From: Indibacter alkaliphilus LW1 | Lineage (GTDB): Bacteria; Bacteroidota; Bacteroidia; Cytophagales; Cyclobacteriaceae | Length of the DNA: 64,000 bases | Direction: 5' to 3' | Assembly: GCF_000295935.2 (NCBI RefSeq) | Contig: NZ_ALWO02000049.1 | Coordinates: 5,294 to 69,293, forward strand | Shown here: piece after piece, positions 57,857 through 64,000 of the stretch | Layout of the letters: each line of letters begins with the position of its first letter | Numbering within the stretch: position 1 is the stretch's first letter | The notes under the pieces: model-generated | The model's input: only the letters and a program-made list of their open reading frames with translations | What the model was told of the DNA's origin: nothing | Database searches by the model: none | Program-made: the position numbers and the translations under genes

Positions 57857-59182
57857 ATGGAAAAGGGTACAAAAGATTTAGAAAAACAGTTTTTGAGCAA
57901 TTTGGAAATTGAGGGATTCAATGAGATGCAGCTGGCATTTATTGAAGCAGTGGAAAAGCATCCCAATGTCATGCTCCTTGCTCCTACGGGTTCCGGTAAA
58001 ACATTGGCTTTTTTGTTTCCCCTATTCAAATTGCTTGATCCTACTTCCAGAAGTACTCAGGCACTTGTCATAGTTCCTTCCAGAGAATTGGCAATTCAGA
58101 TCGAGCAGGTTTTTAAATCTCTGAAAACCGGATTCAGGGTAAGTACTTGTTATGGAGGGCATTCCATGAAGCTGGAGAAAAACAGTTTGGGAGAGTTTCC
58201 TGATGTGGTCATAGGGACTCCGGGCCGCCTTTCAGACCATGTCAATCAAGGTTCATTGGAAACTGCGACTATCCAATTGGTAGTTTTGGATGAGTTTGAC
58301 AAGTCATTGCAACTGGGCTTTCATGATCAGCTCAGGGATATTTTCAGAAAATTGACAGGAGGGCAAAAGCATTTTCTGACTTCTGCCACCCAAATGGGGA
58401 GATTACCTGAATTTATTCCTTTTGACAATCCACCTGTTGTAGACTTTCTTTTTCAGAACAATGAGTCCAGACTGGAACTCAAGTTAGTTTCTACATCAAG
58501 TAAAGAAAAGGTACAGGGATTGATGAGATTGATTTCACAATTTCAGGGTGAAGCAGGCATTGTATTTTGTAACCACCGGGAAGCCGTGGAAAGAATCAGC
58601 TTGCTTTTGAATGATCATGGATACAATCATGCCGTCTTACATGGAGGGATGGAGCAATTGGATAGAGAGAAGAATCTGATCAAATTCAGAAGCGGAGTGG
58701 TACACTTGTTGATCGCAACGGACTTGGCCTCAAGAGGCCTGGATATTCCAGAGATCAAACACATCATACATTACCAGCTCCCACCAAAGCAAGATGCATT
58801 TACCCATAGAAATGGGAGAACAGCTAGGATGCATGCTTCCGGGCAGGGTTATTTGGTTTTGGCAAATGATGAGGTTTTTCCGGATTATTTGGATGAGAGG
58901 GATTTTGAAGAGGCCGAAGTTGGAAGTATTGTGCCTTCTGAACCTTCAGAATTTGCCTTACTCTACCTGAGTGCCGGAAAGAAAGACAAAATCAGTAAAG
59001 GAGATATTGCCGGATTTCTTATCAAAGTAGGGGGACTCCAAGCTGCAGCAATTGGATTGATTACCTTAATGGATTTTGCTAGCTATGTGGCAGTTGAATG
59101 CAATGATGTTACGGCATTGATCAAAAGATTGAACGGAGAAAAATTGAAAAAAAACAAAGTAAAAGTAGCTGAAGCTAATTAA
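57857..59182 (+). CDS. DEAD-box RNA helicase, DbpA-like
   Basis: ATP-dependent RNA helicase of 441 residues, probably in ribosome assembly. The ATG at 57857 is preferred over an in-frame TTG at 57815. Motifs in order: Q-motif region GFNEMQLAFIEA, Walker A APTGSGKT, VIGTPGRL, motif II as DEFD instead of DEAD, SAT in LTSATQ, GIVFCNHRE, ATDLASRGLDIPE and HRNGRTAR. The last 75 residues (GKKDKISKGDIAGFLIKVGG, AAIGLITLMDFASYVAVE) resemble the DbpA RNA-binding domain, which binds 23S rRNA. It is unrelated to the glycan locus and marks its right border. Confidence 0.9.
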   Translation: MEKGTKDLEKQFLSNLEIEGFNEMQLAFIEAVEKHPNVMLLAPTGSGKTLAFLFPLFKLLDPTSRSTQALVIVPSRELAIQIEQVFKSLKTGFRVSTCYGGHSMKLEKNSLGEFPDVVIGTPGRLSDHVNQGSLETATIQLVVLDEFDKSLQLGFHDQLRDIFRKLTGGQKHFLTSATQMGRLPEFIPFDNPPVVDFLFQNNESRLELKLVSTSSKEKVQGLMRLISQFQGEAGIVFCNHREAVERISLLLNDHGYNHAVLHGGMEQLDREKNLIKFRSGVVHLLIATDLASRGLDIPEIKHIIHYQLPPKQDAFTHRNGRTARMHASGQGYLVLANDEVFPDYLDERDFEEAEVGSIVPSEPSEFALLYLSAGKKDKISKGDIAGFLIKVGGLQAAAIGLITLMDFASYVAVECNDVTALIKRLNGEKLKKNKVKVAEAN

Positions 59183-59348
59183 ACCTGAAAAAGCCATGCG
59201 AACAATCACAGGAATGGGCACAGGCTTTTCCTTACTTTTTGAAACTGCAGGTGGAACACAGAAAATGGAAGCCAGAGATAGCTCCAAGCTTGAAGGTGGG
59301 CATGAAAGTCAGGGATTGTAACTAATAATCAACTGGGAAGCACAATTG

Positions 59349-59377
59349 AATTGCCCAGCATCAAATGCTGGGCAATT
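59349..59377. terminator. Hairpin at the helicase / M56 convergent junction
   Basis: Perfect 13-bp stem AATTGCCCAGCAT / ATGCTGGGCAATT with a 3-base loop. It spans the stop codon of the M56 gene (59361-59363), so the end of that reading frame lies inside the stem. Probably serves both strands. Confidence 0.6.
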
Positions 59378-61058
59378 TCATTACAGTAATATAACTCTTA
59401 TCCGCAGCCACAATTGAAATAGAAATGCTTTTATTCGATTCATAATTCATTGAGATGTGTTTGTTAATGTCTAGCGTAGCCGGATTCAATGTTTTAAGAT
59501 GATGAAGAATAGAGGCTTCATAGTTTCTAGGATAAACTTTTGTAATTTTTCCTTCTCTCAAAAAAGTATGTTTCATCGAATAAAATACTTTTACTATATC
59601 ACCATTAGGGTGTTGAGACTCTATCAAATGGATTTTTTTTCGTGATTCATGATATTTTCCGTGATAGTATTCATTGGTCATTAAAATAACATCAAAAGCA
59701 TCCTTTCTTAAAAATCCGTCTTCTTCTGTTTCTCGGACTATAAACATGGCAAAGTTATCTGCATTGTAATCGTTTAAAGCTTCAATTGCTTTTTGCTCCT
59801 CATTTATAATCAAAGTGATGTTTGCAGTATTTTTCCATTCCTCATAAATTTCGGGCTTGATAACTTTTTTCTCAGCGGGGTTTTCGTAAGATATCTTTGT
59901 TTTAATCTCTGGATGGGCTTTTTGCAGTTCTACCAATTTTTCAAAAGTCTTCTCATCAAAGAACGGAAACTCAGTGACCTTGTATTTTTCCTTTTCATCC
60001 AAGGCCATATAGGCTTTTCTGAGTGATGGCAGGTCCAATTTTTCCAGTTCCAAATGATAAGGATTATCCTCTCGGAAGCCTTGGGAAAGCAAGTCTTCGT
60101 AATCCTTTATTGAACTAATTTTCATTACACCTAAGGGCTTGCTTGAGGATAAAGAAATCATCAAAAATCCCACGAGTACAATACTGAAAGATTGAAGTGC
60201 TTTAATCTTCAATGCTGAACTCGATTTCCCCATCATCACTAATCTACTTTTTGTAGATGAGAAGTTAAATGGACTGCTTATGGAGAGAGGAGATTCTTGT
60301 CCGGCCACTTTGTGGAATAGTAGCCACTGATAGGCAGTCTTGTTTTGGAACTTGGAATTTACAGCTTGATCAGCGAGGAATTCATGGTTGAGCTGTATGG
60401 CATTTTTGTAAATGAAAAACAATGGGTTAAACCAAAAGACTATTTTCATCAACTCGACCAACAATATATCCCATGTGTGTTTTTGCCTGATGTGAACCAA
60501 CTCATGATAGATGATTTCATCCTCAATCATTTTGTTTTGATAGGCCTCTTTATTGAGAAAAAGAAAGTTCAAAAAGGTAAAGGGTAGGGTTTTTTGCTCC
60601 AGCAAAACATAGATGCATTCTGTTTTCTTGATATTTGGATTTTTTCCAACCAAACTGATCAGCTGTTTTAATTGAAATATAAACCTGAGCAAAAAGCAGG
60701 AAAAACCAAATAGGTAAATGCCTACGAAAAAATTGGTCCAGTTAAATTGTTTTTCAGTCTGCAAGTTAGCTTGTTCAGCTATATCTTGGGCTTTTACCAA
60801 TAAAGTCTGGGATGGAACTGGCTCAGCGTTGTTTTCCAAATATTGTTCAGAGGCCAACAGGGGTTTTTCAGGGAAGAAATTATCCTTGATGGAGATATCA
60901 AATGGTGTTGGAAGAAATGGGACAATCAGGGAAAAGCAGATGGCAAAAATCAGGTAAAACCTGTTGAAGGTATACATGCTTTCTTTGACCAGCAGAAGGC
61001 GGTAAAAAGCATAGCAAATGGCCAATGAAATCGTGGCCTTTAAGATAAATATGATCAT
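59361..61058 (-). CDS. M56-family membrane metallopeptidase (BlaR1-like sensor)
   Basis: A 565-residue membrane protein with helices near 1-22, 33-50, 108-130 and a further one around 290. The zinc-protease motif HELVH is at 185-189 and the third ligand is in NHEFLAD (Glu226). Proteins of this kind pair with BlaI-type repressors: a signal activates the protease, which leads to cleavage of the repressor. The C-terminal part (about 310-565) is not a penicillin-binding domain, so the signal is not a beta-lactam in any obvious way; no family is recognised there. It overlaps the BlaI-like gene by 4 bases, showing translational coupling. Confidence 0.9.
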   Translation of the reverse strand: MIIFILKATISLAICYAFYRLLLVKESMYTFNRFYLIFAICFSLIVPFLPTPFDISIKDNFFPEKPLLASEQYLENNAEPVPSQTLLVKAQDIAEQANLQTEKQFNWTNFFVGIYLFGFSCFLLRFIFQLKQLISLVGKNPNIKKTECIYVLLEQKTLPFTFLNFLFLNKEAYQNKMIEDEIIYHELVHIRQKHTWDILLVELMKIVFWFNPLFFIYKNAIQLNHEFLADQAVNSKFQNKTAYQWLLFHKVAGQESPLSISSPFNFSSTKSRLVMMGKSSSALKIKALQSFSIVLVGFLMISLSSSKPLGVMKISSIKDYEDLLSQGFREDNPYHLELEKLDLPSLRKAYMALDEKEKYKVTEFPFFDEKTFEKLVELQKAHPEIKTKISYENPAEKKVIKPEIYEEWKNTANITLIINEEQKAIEALNDYNADNFAMFIVRETEEDGFLRKDAFDVILMTNEYYHGKYHESRKKIHLIESQHPNGDIVKVFYSMKHTFLREGKITKVYPRNYEASILHHLKTLNPATLDINKHISMNYESNKSISISIVAADKSYITVMKLPSI

Positions 61059-61426
61059 GGCTTTTGTGATTTGAGTTGTTCTTCTATGATGTTTTTTAAG
61101 GCTTCCAGTTCATGAGTGTTCAATGCAGTTTCTTTTGCAAAAAAGGAGGCAAACTGAGCCGGTGAATCATTGAAAAAATCCTTGATCATGACATTCACTT
61201 TTTTGGAGAAGTAGTCACTCTTTTCCACCAAAGGGAAGTACTCCCTGGAGTTTCCATAGAGTTCAAAACCAATTGCCCCTTTTTCCTGCAGCCTTTTGAG
61301 TAGGGTAGCCACTGTTGTATTTGCAGGCTTAGGTTCTGGATAGGATTCCAAAATATCCTTCATAAAGGCTTTTCCTTTTTCCCAAATCAGATTCATAAGT
61401 TGCTCTTCAGCATTTGAAAGATTCAT
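61055..61426 (-). CDS. BlaI/MecI/CopY-family repressor
   Basis: A 123-residue winged-helix repressor: LSNAEEQLMNLIWEKGKAF, NTTVATLLKRLQEKGAIGF (recognition helix) and a C-terminal dimerisation region (PAQFASFFAKETALNTHELEAL). The gene precedes and overlaps the M56 protease gene, the standard two-gene signalling unit. It would repress its own operon; a short inverted repeat just upstream of the start (61448-61463) is a candidate site. Targets are unknown. Confidence 0.93.
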   Translation of the reverse strand: MNLSNAEEQLMNLIWEKGKAFMKDILESYPEPKPANTTVATLLKRLQEKGAIGFELYGNSREYFPLVEKSDYFSKKVNVMIKDFFNDSPAQFASFFAKETALNTHELEALKNIIEEQLKSQKP

Positions 61427-61447
61427 ATTCTAGAATTATAGACACTG

Positions 61448-61463
61448 TTCTACAAACATAGAA
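61448..61463. promoter_or_regulatory. Candidate BlaI-type operator
   Basis: TTCTA-N6-TAGAA (TTCTACAAACATAGAA), 22 bases upstream of the repressor start. It contains the TACA element seen in BlaI/MecI operators. Short and therefore weak evidence. Confidence 0.35.
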
Positions 61464-61583
61464 TAAAAATTAAATTTAAAAAATAGTTTTGATGAAAAAG
61501 TCAGTTTTTTACTCAGGTTTCATAAATTAATTGGATAATCATTTTTATATAGATTGACCGTGAATTCCAGTATTATTAAAAAT

Positions 61584-61616
61584 AAAAAGACAGAAGGAAG
61601 TTCCCTCTGTCTTTTT
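61584..61616. terminator. Bidirectional intrinsic terminator
   Basis: AAAAAGACAGA (61584-61594) pairs with TCTGTCTTTTT (61606-61616) and is flanked by T-runs on both strands. On the minus strand it ends the transcript of the small secreted protein genes at 61729 and 62476. Confidence 0.8.
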
Positions 61617-61728
61617 TTATCAACTAAACTAAATACCTCTTGAAAAGAACTTTTCGGAAAAGAGAGGCTTGACTTTTCCTATTGCTAATGTAGGCTTCAC
61701 TTGCTGCCCATAAATCCCCTATATCGCG

Positions 61729-62307
61729 TTAAATATTCTGGTTTCTCCTCACCAGTTTTTCAAATGTTTGTGGGTTGGTAATTACATCATATTTTAAGCC
61801 TTTTTCAGGGTTTTTAAATATTCCTTTGATAACCACATAATGACTGTTTTCAAGTAAGAGGATTTTGTTAAATGGGTCTTCATTGCCAAATAAAGATTCA
61901 GAAAACTCTTTTGATATCAGGATATTGAATTCACCTTGAAAGCTTTCCTGATAAAACCCTTGAACTAGTTTTAAATTAGACCCCTTAAACTTTTCCTTAT
62001 CCATCGCCAAGATGTTTCCCGAAAGTTGTCTTGCTGAGGGGTCTGATTCCTTGGCAGAGGTGAAAACCAGAATATCGAATTTCAAGCTTTCAGTTTCATG
62101 TATTGCCGATGTTGAAGTACTCTCATTCAATCGTTCTGCAGGCTTGAATTCCCTTTGAATATGGCTTTTTTTCCGATCAATAAACATATCGAATCCGGGA
62201 TCAAATTCTTCATACTCGATTAAAAAAGCCATATTTTGAGAATTCACGGCTTTCAAACTGAGCATTGTCACCATGAGCGTAATGATGTAGAAAAAAGACT
62301 TCTTCAT
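61729..62307 (-). CDS. Secreted protein with a MacB-type periplasmic-core-like half domain
   Basis: A 192-residue protein with a signal peptide (FFYIITLMVTMLSLKAVNSQ). The second half (about 115-190) reads like part of the extracytoplasmic domain of FtsX/MacB permeases: LKLVQGFYQESFQGEF, ILISKEFSESLFGNEDPFNK, then a KGIFKNPEKG turn. In permeases this module sits between membrane helices; here there is no membrane segment or ATPase partner. The first half, with IDRKKSHIQREF and a Ser/Thr-rich stretch, is not recognised. Lipobox absent, so it is probably periplasmic. It may be a derived binding or interfering copy; function unknown. Confidence 0.7.
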   Translation of the reverse strand: MKKSFFYIITLMVTMLSLKAVNSQNMAFLIEYEEFDPGFDMFIDRKKSHIQREFKPAERLNESTSTSAIHETESLKFDILVFTSAKESDPSARQLSGNILAMDKEKFKGSNLKLVQGFYQESFQGEFNILISKEFSESLFGNEDPFNKILLLENSHYVVIKGIFKNPEKGLKYDVITNPQTFEKLVRRNQNI

Positions 62308-62475
62308 AATTGGGTATATAATAGTTGGTGGTATTCATTAACCACCAACTATGCCAATTAAAAGAGGGGTTGTCAACAGCCTTATGGGGGTATTCTTCAT
62401 TTTGTTTGTCCGATATTGTACAAAAGAAATCCGATTCTGAACAATATTCTAGATGGATGCATTTGTATTTATCGT

Positions 62476-62829
62476 TCAATCAAGATTTTTCAGGTTCGCT
62501 ACCACCTCTGACTTTAATTTTGATTTTTTAACCTTACCCGAAAATTGAGGTTGGACTTCATTGTACAGCTCATTGGTAAGCACATAGCCGGGCCTTCCTG
62601 CGAGATTGACGATAGACCAATGTCCACCATTGGCAATAGACTTTCTGTGGAAATCTACCGGTTCATCTTTTTCTAAACTCATGATTAAAGGACTTGAAGT
62701 ACTTGGCTGAGCATATACTTTTACATCAGAAAACTTTGATTTGGTGATGCTCAGTGGCTTTTCCTTCTGTGCATGACTGCTAAATACAATTGTCAGTAAA
62801 AGCAGGAAGTTTAACATTGTGGTTTTCAT
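62476..62829 (-). CDS. Small secreted protein with an SH3-like domain
   Basis: 117 residues, signal peptide (LNFLLLLTIVFSSHAQ), then a bacterial SH3-type fold (about 33-92: VKVYAQPSTSSPLIMSLEKD, HWSIVNLAGRPGYVLTNELY) and a Lys-rich tail (GKVKKSKLKSEV). Such domains bind cell-wall peptides or serve as protein-binding modules. It lies 168 bases upstream of the secreted protein at 61729 on the same strand and may be co-transcribed. The short gap between them has no credible gene. Confidence 0.75.
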   Translation of the reverse strand: MKTTMLNFLLLLTIVFSSHAQKEKPLSITKSKFSDVKVYAQPSTSSPLIMSLEKDEPVDFHRKSIANGGHWSIVNLAGRPGYVLTNELYNEVQPQFSGKVKKSKLKSEVVANLKNLD

Positions 62830-63129
62830 GGCTTTTTAGATTTTGGTTTTGGTTTATGTTTTCAATATTAAAATTAGAACCTTTCAACCTGCTTTAAAAA
62901 ACCTCTATTAAGGTAAAAAACAATGGCTTTTATGACCCAATTTAGGTGAGTGAATGTGTTGAATCAGACGCTGTAAGAAGCAGGAGGTTATTTTTGAAAA
63001 TGGCTTGGGCATAGGACGTCAACAAAAGGGTGCAGGTAATGGCATAGTTTTTTGAAACAAATCTGATATTAAGTCCAAATCCCCCATTATGGGTGAATTG
63101 TCCACCAATTGATTTGATTTAATTTGTCT
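62830..63129. other. Divergent gap before the last gene
   Basis: 300 AT-rich bases between the SH3-like gene and the last gene. I see no repeat, hairpin or gene here beyond ordinary promoter-like DNA. Confidence 0.4.
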
Positions 63130-64000
63130 ATGTTGCGGATGCTGTCAGAAGGAGTAAAAGGGCTCATTGGCCTCATATGGTTTTGCTTTGAGGTGAATGC
63201 CTTTGTATTGGGACAAGAGCAGCAGGGCTCCTATACATTTCCCTTGATCAAAGTCGGAACCGAAGAAGAGCTTTATTCAAAATATATTCATTCAATAGCC
63301 GAAGCCAAAAATAATGACATCATTTTGGGAGCCTTTGGGCCTCAGCTAATAGTTTATAATGGTATTGATATTGAAACCATGGACCTGGGCTCTGAGGTGC
63401 AACAGTCTTTTAATCTGGGCGCTTGCGGAGAAAGAGTTCTTGTGAGCTCAGCTAATAAGTTGTTTTTGAAGGCTGTTCATTCGGGAAAATCCGAACTTAT
63501 TTTTGAAGGACAATCAAACATCGAATTGCACGTAACAGACGTCTCTAATCCGCTTTTTAGCGATGCAGATAAGCTTTACAGGGTTGATGAAATTGGGGGG
63601 ATTGAACTTTTGAAGGCATTTCCAAAGGCCAATATCAGGCAGGTTTTGTACTTGGAGAATAATAAATACCTTGTTGTAACAGATGATGAGAACCTTTATA
63701 TACTAGATGGGGAATCTGAAGAAGTTTTAAAAATAGGAGCCGGAGTAAGGGCAATTTTAAATTCCAGCCATGAAATATTTTTGGTTTACCGGGACAGGGT
63801 TCAGCTTTTCGACAGGGCTTCCGGAGGTATAGGTTTCAAAGTGTCTGAACGAGGATTTTCAGAAATCCAAGCTTGGGCATCTGGCTCAGAAGCTGCTTGG
63901 ATAATAGCCAATAACAACTTGTATCAACTAAATAAAAACGGTATTGCGAAATTGACTTTAAAGGCTGAAGAACCGATTTTGAATTTAGCGGCAATTTGGG
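63130..64000 (+). CDS. Secreted or membrane protein, open at the right window edge (function unknown)
   Basis: An uninterrupted frame of 290 codons runs from the ATG at 63130 to the end of the window without a stop, so the gene continues outside. An ATG at 63139 is an alternative start. The N terminus looks like a signal peptide (GLIGLIWFCFEVNAFVLGQ). What follows has short beta-strand-like repeats with hydrophobic pairs and turns (DIILGAFGPQLIVYNGID, VLYLENNKYLVVTDDENLYI, EIFLVYRDRVQLFDRASGG), as in beta-propeller sensor domains of Bacteroidota two-component or LuxR-type regulators. The propeller reading is a guess from pattern only. Confidence 0.75.
   Translation, partial: MLRMLSEGVKGLIGLIWFCFEVNAFVLGQEQQGSYTFPLIKVGTEEELYSKYIHSIAEAKNNDIILGAFGPQLIVYNGIDIETMDLGSEVQQSFNLGACGERVLVSSANKLFLKAVHSGKSELIFEGQSNIELHVTDVSNPLFSDADKLYRVDEIGGIELLKAFPKANIRQVLYLENNKYLVVTDDENLYILDGESEEVLKIGAGVRAILNSSHEIFLVYRDRVQLFDRASGGIGFKVSERGFSEIQAWASGSEAAWIIANNNLYQLNKNGIAKLTLKAEEPILNLAAIW

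Larger units (their letters stand above)
61427..61728. other. Gap between the BlaI-like gene and the small secreted protein gene
   Basis: 302 bases holding the candidate BlaI operator and the hairpin at 61584-61616. Nothing else is recognised. Confidence 0.5.

Noticed and set aside
59196-59321. 41-codon plus-strand frame after the helicase
   Set aside because: Very short, no recognisable motif and no conserved context; possible but not supported.
62210-62479. 89-codon minus-strand frame between the two small secreted proteins
   Set aside because: It overlaps the 61729 gene in another frame and its first part lacks a signal or motif despite some Cys.

Overview
The window comes from a member of the Bacteroidota. 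The evidence is four SusC/SusD pairs, AT-rich intergenic DNA with few Shine-Dalgarno sequences, lipoproteins with Cys-Asp/Asn starts, a NUDIX-type arabinose regulator, a split transketolase and 7TMR-DISM signalling. Gene content and protein style resemble the Cyclobacteriaceae (Algoriphagus/Cyclobacterium/Echinicola-like), but the genus is inference. Almost the whole window is a large plant cell-wall locus for (glucurono)arabinoxylan and arabinan, running from about 1.5 to 57.4 kb.

Layout. 1-0.65 kb: end of a transketolase subunit. 1.5-13.2 kb: arabinose release and catabolism. On the minus strand are araA, a NUDIX AraR-like regulator and a CE1 esterase. Divergent on the plus strand are a GH127/GH146 beta-L-arabinofuranosidase, a GH51 alpha-L-arabinofuranosidase, araB, an inserted four-helix-bundle (S23/IVP) gene, araD and an aldose 1-epimerase. 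13.2-19.9 kb: GH10 xylanase, two GH43 enzymes and a CBM48-like/CE1 feruloyl-type esterase. 20.7-34.2 kb: two tandem SusCD pairs, a DUF1735-type lipoprotein and a CBM-interrupted GH10 lipoprotein. This matches the xusABCDE-xyn10C xylan uptake system, except that the GH10 protein has lost its nucleophile. 34.3-46.1 kb: a 7TM receptor fused to an IS1595-transposase-type zinc ribbon, a third SusCD pair, a LacI regulator and a GH115 alpha-glucuronidase. Four near-identical TGAAATCGATTNNA boxes tie these together. 46.4-57.4 kb: a second LacI regulator facing an operon of SusC, SusD, GH95, an SDR dehydrogenase and an LgoD-like dehydrogenase. This is best read as a module for L-galactose (or L-fucose) side chains of complex xylan. 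57.6-64 kb: ordinary flanking genes, namely a permease remnant, a DbpA-like RNA helicase, a BlaI/M56 pair, two small secreted proteins and an open-ended gene.

How it works together (inference from families). Surface SusCD complexes and non-catalytic lipoproteins bind and import xylo-oligosaccharides. GH115, CE1, GH51, GH127, GH43 and GH95 strip glucuronate, ferulate/acetate, arabinose, xylose and L-galactose. AraA/B/D and transketolase feed arabinose into the pentose phosphate pathway. Xylose isomerase, xylulokinase and an inner-membrane pentose transporter are not in the window and must lie elsewhere.

Most unusual features: the 7TM-IS1595 zinc-ribbon fusion, the apparently dead Xyn10C-like protein, the L-galactose module, the four-box LacI regulon, a perfect 36-bp palindrome at 56070-56105, and the IVP-gene insertion with GGATGA inverted ends between araB and araD.
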